A stretch of DNA of 64,000 bases from Daphnia pulex (Eukaryota; Arthropoda; Branchiopoda; Diplostraca; Daphniidae). Location: contig NC_060024.1 of assembly GCF_021134715.1 (NCBI RefSeq), positions 5,580,001 to 5,644,000 of the forward strand, read 5' to 3'. Positions 22,092 through 34,389 of the stretch are shown piece after piece. Every line of letters starts with the position of its first letter. Position 1 is the first letter of the stretch. Made by a program: the position numbers and the translations under genes. The notes under the pieces are model-generated. The model was not told the origin of the DNA. It was given only the letters and a program-made list of their open reading frames with translations, and searched no databases.

Positions 22092-25000
22092 TCAGAGAAA
22101 CAACGGGGCAATGAGATTGGGAGCGAAAGAAATGGCCTTGTGGAGTTCCTCCGCCGTGCAGCAGAACATGTAACCTTTGGAAATGTCATTGATCTTCCAA
22201 TTGAGCGAATGAATCCAAGGAATCTGACTGCAAACGTCCGGGCAGAGAATGTCTCCCGGCAAGATTCGCTCCATATGCGGATCATTGAAGCCCAGAACGG
22301 CCGTGGCAGTTTCGGCGACGGGATCGTGAATCAATTTCCAGTAATATTTCGGCACGGGGATGACGCCATTGTTGTTCTTGTCGAACGTCAAGTAAAGCGG
22401 CTGCTGATGACCGTTGACGTCCGTCAACGTCATCGTCCCGAACGTTCCAGTGTGGACGATCAGGTCGAGATCCCGCGTAGTGGCCATTTTCCGCACCGCC
22501 GATTCCAGCACGCTTAATAAATAATTCAAATTTTGATGGAAGTTAATTGATTTAATTAAATTATCTTTTGAATTTCACTCACTTCCAGTTTCCACCGTTG
22601 AACGATTGCCACTGTGGCGCCATATTCAAATAGTAACTAGAATAGTCAATCAAAAATTTTCAAAGTTAATTCAATTATTGGTGATAGTATATAAGGGTAT
22701 ACTAACTAAGTAGCGTCTTGGCTGCCGGCGTCGATGAAATCGCCGTCGGGTGCCAGATGGCCTCTGGCTAAGAAAAAGTTCTTCTTCTGGTTGAAATATT
22801 TGGCCAGCAGAATTGGCGAACCCCCGACAACTCGGCTGATGGTTTTGTTCTGCTGCGGCTGGCCGAAAGCCCCGTTGACGTCCAGGCCCGGATAGTATCC
22901 GGACTGGCGGAAACTCGGTCGGGTGTTGGATTTATCGTCGGCGTCAACCGACCGGCCGATGATGTTGTGCGTCGAATAATAATTAACCAAACCGATTTTA
23001 TCGTGACAGGTTTCGTACAGGGGGATGAAATGGGAATCCACGTTCCAGCCGACCCGGACCAAAATTCCCCGCCCGTCGGCGCAAGGTCCGTCCTCTCTGA
23101 GGATCTCCTTGTTCTGATTGGTGCACCCCAGCTGGGAGTAGGACAGCTCGGCTTGGTTGACCCGGAGAGTCGAGTTGATCGTGCAGACGGCCTCGTTCAG
23201 CTGCCGGCCGGTGACTTTCAGCGTGTTGTTGCTGGCCGGTTTGTCGTGGCGGTTGCCCAGACAGCCGATCGTTATCTGCTCGTCGATGCCCAGCGTGATG
23301 ATCCGGGATCGGCCTTGAAGAACCGGCTGGATAATGTTGTTGTTCTCGTCGATCAAATGAGGCGGATACTGTGGAGAACTCTCCAGCAGATCGAAAGTAC
23401 AGCCTGAAGCAAAAATGTTGAATCAATTAAATTTAATTGTAATTAATTAATTTGGATTTCATTCGAATACATAAATATTTTTAATACTAGGAAGAACTTC
23501 GCTTTCAGTTGATTCAATTTTGGTTGAATAATTTTTGAGTTGATTCAATTTTAAGTTAGTGATTTATACCTGCGTTAGACAACCCAGCTGCTGGTTCTAC
23601 CGGGCCTGTCTAAAATTGAGTAAATAATTTGTGGGGGTTAATTTGAATGAATTTGATGTTCAAAAAAGAATTCGAGTTAATTACTTGTGAATTTCTAGAA
23701 CTGGAACGGTATCGCGATCGTTTCGATGACTTTGATTCGTTCTATATTATTGAGTAATAAAACAAATAAAAATTTGAAATATAGGCCTAGTGCAAGTATA
23801 AAAATCAGAAGGTTGAGTTGGAAATGATTTACCCTCGAAGGATGACCACCACGAGAGGCTGGAATTTCCGCACCTTTTTGTGAGTCTCTTGAATGCGAAA
23901 TTTCTGCGAATAAAAAATCAGCCAAAATTAAAATCTCTACGGTACTCACTTTTATTTTCTAATAGTAATCAATCAGCAATCTATAAGCTGCTTTGTAGCA
24001 ATTAGGTTAATACTCAGTTTCCTACATTAAATCCTTGGTACATGAGATTGTTGTAGTTAATAGTATTTTAGCAGGTATCTTAGCATTAATCAGCTTATAA
24101 TTTTTATCCTAACTACCAATATTATTTTATTGCAATCAAATAAAGAGAAAATAAATTTTAATTTCTACCTGGAGTCGCTGCTGGACTACGCCCATAGCAA
24201 ATGAGTTTCCCCAATTGAAATTGGCTCGAGCATAATCCTGACACTCCAAATTCAGGCCCGAAATTCAATTCAATTACGGGTAGATCTTGAAGATTGTTGA
24301 TTAAATTGACATCATTCATCACAACGCCAGCGTCGTTTTTCACTTTGACTGGCCAATTGAAACGCTGGACACCGTTCCGATTCGTCCACCACGACGAACT
24401 AGTTCCGGCATACGCTCGCTTCCTGGTGAACGAATCTTCCGTGCACGGATCATACTATTTTTAACGGATAATTAAAGAGCTCTAATATAATTTAAAAAAT
24501 AATTTTCAATTAGAAATTGATGGGTATACTTTAAGCTGCTGTTGGCATATAGCCGAGATCCGTGTCAGGGCAACCATTTGATTGACGGTGACATTGTGGT
24601 AACGTACGGGCCGTTTGAAACATCCGGGACTGGAACAGGACGAGACTTTTACCATATTTTCACTATCGTGAGAAATTATAGTCGCTCCTAATAGAATTAT
24701 TTAAATAATAAAAAATAAATAAATAATTATTTAAAAAGGTTTAAAATGTATACAAATTTTTACCGGTTGACAGGTCACAGAAAACCTGGACGGGGCCGTC
24801 CCCGCCATGACCGTCAGGATCGATCCAGCGAGGACCACTTATGTGAGATAAGCCTGGCGACTGTTGATGGGATCGAATTTCATCGCAAGATTTTAAAATG
24901 CTGTTGGTTTGATCGGGCGTGCTCTGTCCAGTTGCGTCATCTGACGGCCTCGGCGAACTGCTGCTACTCACATGCCCGGGAGGAGATTGTTTAGTTAGAT

Positions 25001-25408
25001 TGCTGCCCGTTATCAGGGCCAGCTTTTCAATCTCTTTCTGCTGTTGACTGGTAATTCCTTCCAGTTCTTTTATCATTCCGCCTTGGGTTTCCACGAGATC
25101 TTGTAATCTCTGGATGGACAGACTCTGTTGGCGCAATTCGCTCACGCATTCTTTGTATGCAAATTTCATTTGTTCCTTTAAACAAAATTATTTTTTAATG
25201 ATAGGCAGCTGCTAGAAAAAACATTGGTAAAATTGAAGATAAGTCAACTAACCATTTCTTCTCGGAACTGGGCCGCCGGCCATCCGACGGGCGTTGAGCC
25301 GGAATTCAACACGTCAGCAGCATGTGAATAATGTCCTCCAAGGAAAATGGAACTCGAATAAAGAAATAAAGCGTAATAAAACCGAGCACACAATTTTGCC
25401 TTCGGCAT
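22092..25408 (-). CDS. Secreted coiled-coil / fibrinogen-like / non-specific nuclease fusion protein
   Basis: Nine exons join in phase to 764 aa: 25408-25253, 25175-24764, 24687-24530, 24454-24169, 23903-23833, 23609-23570, 23403-22707, 22636-22583, 22512-22092. Residues 1-33 are signal-peptide-like (ALFLYSSSIFLGG). Residues about 55-105 form a coiled coil (RLQDLVETQGGMIKELEG). A Ser/Pro-rich linker follows. Residues about 175-337 resemble the fibrinogen-like domain of neurexin IV/CASPR: SGPRWIDPDGHGG, VFCDLSTG, CSSPGCFKRPVRY, CQQQL and SSSWWTNRNGV. From residue 375 the nuclease domain follows, with ARGHLAPDGDF (His590) and MAPQWQSFNGGNW. By family it cleaves nucleic acids; the extra domains suggest binding and oligomerisation outside the cell (inference). 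An alternative start at 25520 would lengthen the N-terminus. All junction phases agree, which argues for one gene rather than two neighbours. Confidence 0.8.
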
Positions 25409-26836
25409 GTCGGTTTCAAATGAATTCACTGGATTAATTCTCAAGTGTTGCACTGTTGAAACTTTTCCCCATAGATTTTGCAGAGTTAATACAAACTGAC
25501 ACAGCAGTGTTGAACTGAACACTGAAGTAATGATAACAGCTGTTGCCTTCTGGGCAGAGATGTTTAACTAGCGAAAAGAAGCCAGTCACTGACTGTTTCT
25601 TCAACTTCCCGCCGCCGATCAGCCAAAATGATTCAAAATTTACGTCACTCCACCTCTCCCTCCCAATTGCCGCGCTATATTCGCTTTGATCAAATATCTC
25701 GCCCTTTCCAAGTTTTCACACCCGAACGATGAACTCAATCGCCTTTCTATGAGTGACCCTTTTGATGGTTTTTCCAAAAAACTGGAAAAAAACAAAAAAA
25801 AAACTAAAAACATTTTTTTTTTATCTTTTGAAAGATCACTGCAGCCTCAGCCATCGGAGCACAAATAGAGTGGAAAACACGCCCCCAGATAGCAGCAGCA
25901 TTCGGTGGCGAATAGGAAAGACTTGCTGATTTTTTTAAAAATTTGAAATTTGAATCAGACTAATTTCCCGCGTAACTTCGACCAAATAAATTTTTCTTTT
26001 TTGAAATAAGAATTTATCCATGTGATATGCTTTGACCAGTTCAAGATTTTCAAAATATTTGTGTAATGTACGTTGCAGGAAACCCGCGAGACACAATACA
26101 AATAACAATCAATCGTGAACAATGGATATCTTGCGTTTCTGTATTTCCTCTTGCCGTGTTTAATTAATGGCCGTAAATTCTGTATGGGGTGTGCTGTTGT
26201 TTGGCTTTGAAAGTCACAGACAAAACACACATGGACACATTAATTCATCTGGCGTTGGTAAAGGATAAAGAAGAAAATGTTCAATAGCAGGAGAAAATAG
26301 CTTTATCAATTATTCGGATTTAGAATTATTTCTTAGGGTTCGCGCGTATACCGTTTACTCGTGTATCTTTGATTGCCGTCCGTCTTATTGTTTTCTGTCG
26401 ATGAATTTATTGGAGTGTGTAAGGATAGTCACGCCGCGCCAGTTTCAATGGGGAAATGTCGAATGTTATACCGGCCTGCTACGAAATCGGATGGGACCCG
26501 GTTACAGTTCCGTATTGACTGTCGATCACACAACAGCAGACTCGAAAAACTCACCCATAAGTTTATACATAGTTTCGTTTGAATTTCGTTTAAATACAGA
26601 ATAACGGAATAACAGCAGAAGTAAGTAGACGATAAATTTATTGTTTATAAAATTTTCAATGATGTCCTATGCTATCCAAAACCTTTGTTGCGTTTAATTT
26701 CGTGTAATTTTGACCAATAGTCCCATATTATAATCATTTGATTATAATATCCAAGCCCCGTGCTTCTCGGTGCTTCTATGCGTATTATTTATTTAAATCA
26801 TTTAAATATTATTGTAATAAATCAGCACTCCTGAAA
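25409..26836. other. Divergent intergenic region between nuclease and SLC5 genes
   Basis: The two flanking genes are transcribed away from each other, so this 1.4-kb stretch should hold both promoters. No coding exon or clear core promoter motif was recognised. Confidence 0.45.
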
Positions 26837-29800
26837 ATGACGACGGTTATCGAAGACCCCGAGACGCTGATTTCGAGGTTTGGATGGCCGGACTACTTGG
26901 TGTTCGCTGCTATGCTGTCTGTTTCGGCCATCATTGGTGTATATTATGCATGGTATAACTATTACCAAAAACCTATCCGATATTTTTCCAAAAATGTATG
27001 CCAACTTGTCGAATTAATTGATCAACAATTAATAATTTCCAGTGCCGGAGGAAAGCAGAGCACCACATCCGAATTTCTGATGGCTGGTAGGAGTATGTCG
27101 ACATTCCCCGTCGCCATGTCGCTAATTGCCAGGTGAACCTGATTTGTTATTCCTCTGCTTCCATGTTTTTCTGGAAGAATAATTGTTTTGCGCTTTTTTT
27201 TTAGCTTTATGTCAGCTATCACACTTCTGGGGACACCAGCTGAAGTGTATCAGTTTGGAACGATGTACTGGTTGATTGGCGCATCTTATTTTATCGGTTG
27301 GTATAATTTATATTGTTTCTTTTTAGCTAGTAGCCTACATGAAATCTTATTCAATTTTGTCTCCTGATTTCATTTTTATTATATTAATAGTCATGCCAGC
27401 GACAAATTATTTATATCTCCCCATATTCTATAAGCTTCAAGTCACTTCAGCGTATGAGGTGAAACACTGGGATTGTCCTTAATTTCTTATCTTAATTATG
27501 TTAATAACGATTCAAATTTTTCAATTTGATATGACAGTACTTGGAACTGCGCTTCCATAAAGTGATCCGCTGTTTGGGTTCGGCGACATTTACAATTCAA
27601 ATGGTAAGAGATCTCCATCATCTCGAAATAGAGAACAGATGATACATTTTGTATATTTTATTCATCACCAGTATTGCTCTTTTATTCAATTATTTTAGAG
27701 TCTTTACATGTCTGTTGTCGTCTATGCTCCCGCACTTGCGCTTAGTCAAGGTATAAATCTTTTTCATCCAAATTGAAATTCGTGTGATGATGTGAATGAA
27801 GTTGAAATAAAAATCAATGGCTTTTATGGCTTCTTTAAAAATCCACAGTGACAGGAATAAATGTTTACGTCTCAGTCACTGCCATTTTTGTCGTGTGCAT
27901 CTTCTACACTGTGGTTGTAAGTATAATGCTAATTCATTTCTTGAATGCTTCTACATCTATATTATTTATTATTTTACAGGGAGGAATGAAAGCTGTTATG
28001 TGGACCGACACATTGCAAGTTATTATTATGTATGGTGCGATGATAGCGGTAGGTATTATATAGCGGGGGTTATACTTCTCCAACATCACCCAATTTTGTT
28101 TTAAATATTTTTGTTTGACGCACTCTTGATACTTGGAGTTATAGGTTGTTGCTAAGGGACACGTCGACGTTGGTGGCTTGTCTACGGTTTGGAATGCCAA
28201 TCAGGCAACCGGGAGAGTCGAATTTTCCGAGTAGGATATTTCTGTAAAATTTAATTTGCAAGTGAAATAATTTTTGTAGTAATTTTTTGTGTGGAATGAA
28301 AAAAGTTTTGACGTTAATCCTGGTAAGCGGCACTCAGTGTGGTCTTTGGTTGTTGGTGGATATTTCACCTGGTGAGTTTATTTGGATGCTAATTAATAAT
28401 AATCCAATTCATTAAAAATAACAGATTTATTTTTGAATGCAAGGATTACCATTTATGGAGTGAATCAGTCTCAAGTGCAACGGTACCTTACAGTTTCCAC
28501 AATGAAACAAGCAAGAGAGTGAGTAAATAATTTTCAAAGTCATTTTGATTTATTTGATTGATTGATTGATTTATTTTTAATAGCGCCGTTTGGATCAACC
28601 TCGTCGGATTGTTCGTCCTTCTTGCGGTCTGCTGTTACGGAGGCATGGTCATTTTTGCTAAATACGCCGATTGCGATCCTCTGTCAGCAAAGGTATCGAA
28701 TTCTTCATAGTTAATCTATTCGAATGAAATATTTTTTAAATGTTAAAAATATTTTGATATAATTATTTTAGTACGTTGACAACCCGGCACAGCTATTCCC
28801 ATTATTTGTAATGGACACTTTGGGTCACATACCAGGTGTTCCCGGATTATTTGTTGCTGGAATTTTCAGTGGCGCTCTGAGGTAAACTTTTATTATTATT
28901 ACTATTATTTTTTATACAACTGATATGTGTTTTGTTTATTACTTTGACACATTTTTCTGTAGTACTGTGTCTAGCGGTCTCAACTCTTTGGCAGCTATTT
29001 GTTTGGAAGATTTCGTGCGACCTTTCTGTTGCACGGGAATGACCGACGCGCGCGCTACCAATGTCTCTAAAGGTTTAGCCATGGGATTTGGACTTCTCTG
29101 CTTTGGGTTGGTCTTCGTGGCTTCCCAGCTTGGCAACGTCTTAGAAGTAAACTTTAAAAAATATTGTTATATAATCAGAAATTCTATAAGTACATTTTTT
29201 TTTTAAATTCATAAAGGCTGCGCTGAGTATTTTTGGAATTATTGGCGGACCTCTCCTTGGTGTCTTTACTCTGGGAATCTTTTTCCCCTGGGCCAACGCT
29301 ATCGTGAGTTTGAATTATTTCTAAGTGAATTCTCAATTGAATCTCAAAACAGTTATTTCTGAATATAATTTGGATTCATAATTTTAATTGTGAAAATGTT
29401 TATAGGGAGCCGGAGTGGGCATATTGTCCGGTCTGGGTGTTATGTTGTGGATTGGAATCGGGACACAAGTTGCCAAAGCCCATGGTTTCCTTAAATTAGA
29501 AACCAAGCCTTACTCTATTGAAGGGTGTCGTGTAATTAACGAAACTTTCGACGCAACACTTGCCGAATTAGGTAGATGGATGTCGTCAACGATGGCATCG
29601 CCTCAAGCACAAACGTAACGTTCAATGTGTTAAATTATTCGCTATCAAAATAAATAAATGAATTCATTACTTTATAGGGAAGAAGAGCCGCTTTCAATTT
29701 ATCATCTTTCGTACATGTGGTACTCAACCGTGGGGTGCTTTACGGTGATTATAGTTGGATTGATAGTCAGCGCCATCACCGGACTGCAGGATCCGAGGAA

Positions 29801-30198
29801 ACTCAATCCGGGACTCATTTGCAATACAGGAGAAACGATTTATTGGTTTTTACCCAAGAATATGAAAGAAGTAATAATAATTAATTTGAGCAAAATGTGA
29901 TGCAAAAAATACCGCAAAGTAAAATTAATTACAATTTTATTTTTTCGATTTTAATAACAGTTCTTAAGGTTTCAAGTCGGCGATGATTACGTAAGTAAAA
30001 TCCAAAATTCCCACAATAAATTAGTGATTCTTAATTTGATTAATAAACTTTTTTACAATACAGCTGGCAGAAGAAGATCAACAGGACGTCTGTAAAGAAG
30101 AATCTAATGGAGAAGCAATCAACCCAGTTTTCGTGTCCAGTGCCACGCAATCGGATGGTCAAGTAAATGTCGAAAAATCTGAAGAAACGAAACTGTGA
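26837..30198 (+). CDS. Sodium-coupled monocarboxylate transporter-like protein (SLC5A8/SLC5A12 type)
   Basis: Nineteen exons give 634 aa: 26837-26952, 27043-27132, 27205-27296, 27391-27458, 27538-27603, 27699-27750, 27849-27916, 27980-28048, 28145-28230, 28306-28371, 28444-28518, 28584-28692, 28772-28881, 28963-29146, 29217-29303, 29406-29614, 29678-29870, 29961-29990, 30064-30198. Every junction is GT-AG and in phase. SLC5 hallmarks are [44 protein letters not shown], the [13 protein letters not shown] sodium-site segment, [15 protein letters not shown] and [15 protein letters not shown]. About 13 membrane helices and a charged cytoplasmic tail ([11 protein letters not shown]) fit the family. 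It should import short monocarboxylates or vitamins with Na+ at the plasma membrane; SLC5A6 (multivitamin) is the main alternative. Introns are 52-98 bp. Confidence 0.93.
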
Positions 30199-31451
30199 AA
30201 TTCGTGGCTGTCGAGCGCATCAAAAGATACATAGAATATGAATTGTGCCTCGATTAATCGGGCTGTATAAATGTATGTTTTCCGTTGTCTGATGATCATT
30301 TTATTTTATCATGCTGCTAATAAATAGTCGACTTTATAATAACAAACTAAAAAAATTTCATTTGTTAAAAATTTTCTTCTGCGCGCAATTTAAAAAATTC
30401 GATAGTAAAATAGAATTTGTTGTTGATCATCTTGTAATTCTGTTTGCTAGTATATCCTTTCCTTTTGCAAGGCAGCAAGCGGTGCAGAAGGGTCATTGAA
30501 CTTAGTAAAAATAATTTTACCTTCTTTCATCTGTATAGTAATAAGAAAGAAAAGTTTTCTGAAAATGTTTGTCAAAGAAAATTTAAATTCCAATTAATTC
30601 ATTTCGTTGTTGCATCTCTCCAACGTCAAACGTGCGAAGTATGAAAGAATTATAGACAGTATAAAAATAGAGTCAAGAAGTTTATCTGCATCCCTATGTA
30701 ATATTTTCTGACAGATGAATAAAAGCATTGGGTCATTTACCCCCTAAAGAAACTTCCATGCGTGACTGAGGTGGTGATTATAGGAAACTTACCAAGGTTC
30801 CCATGGAAATTCTATACACACAAGGCTATTAACCTGAAGGCATAAACTCAGTTTCAACTACGCGCGCTTGGGATTCAATGCGCTGGGTAGCTAGCATCGA
30901 CTTATGAATATCGGTGTGCCTGGAAGAGAAGCTGATTGATCATTATCATCATCATCAAAATTGGTCTGTGTTTGTAAATTATACATTTCATCCAGTCCCG
31001 AGGATATTCACGGTGAACTGACGATGAGATATAAAAAATCCGATAATTTGGCTGGACCTAATTATTGCACAGCATATATCATTCCAACTACAAGGACGCA
31101 AAAAGGTACTGTAGATCAAAAATAGTTTTGACGAGTGTTCAAGAACTCCATGGTAGATAACATAAAATTCAAATTAGAAAAATTCAAAATCGACCATGTA
31201 TTGGCAAATTTTATCATAGTGCCAACTATATAGGTTATGTTTGTCGTTGAACGTATTGAATTTATTAATTTTTTTAGACACATCACAATAAACAACTGAA
31301 AAATTTATACATCGTATTTAAGTAAAACAGTGCCGATCAAAAGGCATTAGCTATCATAAGCATCTTGTTCACGAACAATTGAAAATAGTTACAAGAAAAC
31401 TTGTTGGGCTTATTGGAATATAAGTTGCTCTTTCGAATAAGCAAAATCATT
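30199..31451. other. 3' flank of SLC5 gene; no further gene
   Basis: AATAAA at 30321-30326 is a plausible poly(A) signal 123 bp after the SLC5 stop. The rest, up to the convergent FkbM gene, contains no supported exon. Confidence 0.45.
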
Positions 31452-32737
31452 CTATGCGTCACTATAGTGACGCTTCTTGAAAATGAAGTCATTTCCCACG
31501 GTGTCCCCTTCCTCAGGATATGGTGCGACAATTTCGTATCCCTTCTGCTCCATGTAAGCTCTGATTGTTTTTTTATCCTCTAGGTCATGTGCGATTTCCA
31601 CTGACAAAGTCTAATAATGACAGCGACGCACGCAGAAAAGAAGTGAGCAAATAAATAATAATTATTGGCATTTGAAATAAATCTGGAATGGGACAGACAG
31701 CATTTTTTACCTTGATATCAACTCAATCCCACGGAATGGTTTTTAGTACGGCAAATTCGTCATCTTCTATGTCCAAACTGAAATAATCGATTTGCGTCCG
31801 ATCGAGAGCCGAAAGAATGGAGAAAAAAGGGAAACATTGAACGCGGACGCTTTCTTCCCGTTTCTCGTCGATTGTTTCATTCTGCGAAATGCGGCCCAAG
31901 TTGAACGCTTGATTGTACACTACCGTCCTTCATATACAAATTGCGCATTGATATAAAACATTATTCAAATCATTTCGAAACAGTTATAAAGGTATTTCCA
32001 ATTATATAAGGAGTAATTCATACTTTGGATAGGGCGAAGTACTGAGACAAGCCGGAACAGTCCAAACTCGACGGTTTTTTTCCAGTACTTTCTTGTAATT
32101 TTTGGGATCGCCTTCGATTAAAACTCCTTGCCATTCCAAATCGAGCTCCATGTACAAAGTATTGGATCGCAGTTCACCGTCCAACGCTCCGCATTCGACA
32201 AAGAAACCGTTTTTCTATTTGAACGATATTTAGTGATTCAATAAGCATTTGAAAATTTATCATTCAAGCGAAGGCTTTTAAAGTTATTCGTTGCTGTATC
32301 TGTATAGGCTTTATTACTTGGTCTTTCAGAACATCCAAGATAACATCAGCTTGGCCCTGAGAAGGATTATGATTCCTTGGATCGTACAGGTGAAGTCTGT
32401 TTTGAGACGGTGGAAACAAAAATTTTTCACGAAGTATCCTTAAAATGCACGGATCGTCCTGTTCCAACGCCGATTTCGCCGAATTTATGTAGTCTTCATG
32501 TGAGTGAATACATTTTATTTTAAATATAGCTAGTTATTCTATAACCAAATAATAATGAATATGAGAAATACCTATATCACAAATTGATGCTTGAAATAAG
32601 GACTGACTGATGTAATTACTGATGTTCAGTTCAGAAGACTCAAGGTAACAGTAGCGAAAAAAGAATAGCGTGCAGCCCACACTTAACACCGTCATCAATG
32701 CGACGGGTCGACCTTTCGCAAACGTAGACCGTCTCAT
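31452..32737 (-). pseudogene. Star-like FkbM-family protein with one in-frame stop
   Basis: Five exons join in phase to 302 codons: 32737-32572, 32493-32318, 32214-32024, 31927-31711, 31610-31452. The N-terminus has a short basic cytoplasmic tail and one membrane helix (VALMTVLSVGCTLFFF), a type II layout. The FkbM core reads NGFFVECGALDG, NTLYMELDLEWQGVLIEGDP and DYFSLDIEDDEFAVLKTIP, as in Drosophila Star and its many crustacean relatives. Codon 246 is TGA (31725-31723), between IPWD and VDIK, where the family normally has a sense codon. Everything after it, including the acceptor and the C-terminal exon (YMEQKGYEIV, NDFIFKK), is preserved. This is either a very recent pseudogene, a polymorphic stop, or an assembly error. 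Star-type proteins act in secretory-pathway trafficking. Confidence 0.75.
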
Positions 32738-33828
32738 ATTTTTGAGAACAGCGGGGCTATATGATAGGAATACTGTCGATTGAGAGTGAACACCGCAAAA
32801 ATCGCTTCCTCACTTATAACTATTCAATTGTTGAGTGATATTCCAAGTGAAAGTGTATACAAGCGGTGGGCATCAACCAGCACACCTTTATACGTGTTTG
32901 CTATGACCGCCTAAAGGAGCCTTTTTGTGCTCATGGACAATGTATATAATAAGTATACCGACAAGATGTTTTATGAAAGTTCTTTGTTAAAATACCCACA
33001 TTGGATTACATAGGCCATCACATCCCCCCAGGTATCGTTTGATTTGATTTTAATAATGTTGATTTGAGACTTCAATTTCATTTTGGCATGTAGGCTAAGT
33101 CACATTTTCGACATTGGATTGACATAATGTTTTATTGATTTTACATTTTATCCAATGTGATATGATTTTTAATAGTATGGAATTATGGATATATCATTGA
33201 TCATGTGATAAATATTGAAATATACATTCTTTCCATAAAATGCAAGAAATTTACACCACTTTAAGTGTATTCAATAATTCTAGAAAAAAAAGTTATTTTT
33301 AGCAGAAATATAGTAGTAGTAAGGGTACGGGCGAAAGTCTCATATATAGTCGTGGCTGCAAGTTTCTATACGTAAAGCTTAAGCCTAGGCTACACTTGAG
33401 CGTTTTTTAAGGCTTACGCAAATATTAAAAAAAAACCTATGGGTGATTCCATATGAAAACGACAAAAACCTGTGGCAACCATCTCACGGATTTGATCGCC
33501 ACTAGGTTTTTTTATTCATCAAAATAAAAAAAAGTGGAGTGATTTTGAAAAAAAAAAAAAAAAAAAAAATGGCACGTTCGCCTGGCGCTAAAATTTGAAT
33601 TTTTTAAAAGTCCGCTTGACCGTATAATCACAAAAAATTTTTGAGCATATTAAAATGCGTTGATTGGCTGATTTATCTATCAGAACATGTTGTGATAAGA
33701 AAAAACTATTTTTCAAGACCAAGCGCGACAAAATCGAAGGTTGCGCCTCTTGGTGGCGAGAAATTTAAAAAGTGAAAAAATTATCAAATTTGATTTGAAA
33801 AAAAGTTAAGTTAAAATTGATGCAGATA
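32738..33828. other. No supported gene
   Basis: AT-rich sequence with a poly(A) run (33549-33569). No exon or repeat with clear ends is seen. Confidence 0.4.
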
Positions 33829-33978
33829 CTTATCATCTGCTAGAGAGCCTCAGGCATTGCGTCCCGCTATGTCTGACCATCCGATCCGACCAATCACATA
33901 CTCTCACCACCCACCCCCATCCAAAACCCACCCAGACAAAGTGAGGCAAATGCCTGAGGCTCTATAGCAGATGATAAG
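33829..33978. repeat. 150-bp MITE-like inverted-repeat element
   Basis: Arms CTTATCATCTGCTAGAGAGC... (33829-33860) and its complement (33946-33978, ...GCTCTATAGCAGATGATAAG) flank about 85 bp. Length and structure fit a MITE. No family name is proposed. Confidence 0.6.
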
Positions 33979-34389
33979 ACGACGGCTCAGTTGCCAGATG
34001 GAAACAAATGTAAAAAAAGATGTCGAGTAGCCCTATATTGTATATTCATTTCTCTCCCAAATTTATGTGGCAATGTTGCACCCCCTAATTTATTTTCTGT
34101 CTTCTCTCTACCCCAATTTCAACACCCCTCTTCGGGTCTTCCTTTGTTCTAGAATCGGCAGAACACGACCCACTCTCCCATCGACAGGTCGCTGTCTCTC
34201 GCTTTCTCTCGCCTTAATTTCCCATTTAATAAGCTCATTTTTTCAAAAGGAACATTTTCATTTTTATGAGAGCGAACTCTTTGATTTGTAATTCGCCTAA
34301 TTTTCGCTCAAAATTTGTGACTAAGATCCCTCAATGGTTCGTTGGAATTTTCATCAATGACCCTAGACTATAATGAAAATTATTGCGTG

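Noticed and set aside
22023..22517. 164-codon + strand frame
   Set aside because: Antisense shadow of the last exon of the fusion nuclease gene.
31723..31725. Selenocysteine reading of the TGA in the FkbM gene
   Set aside because: Cysteine or selenocysteine is not expected at this position of the family, and no SECIS element was recognised.
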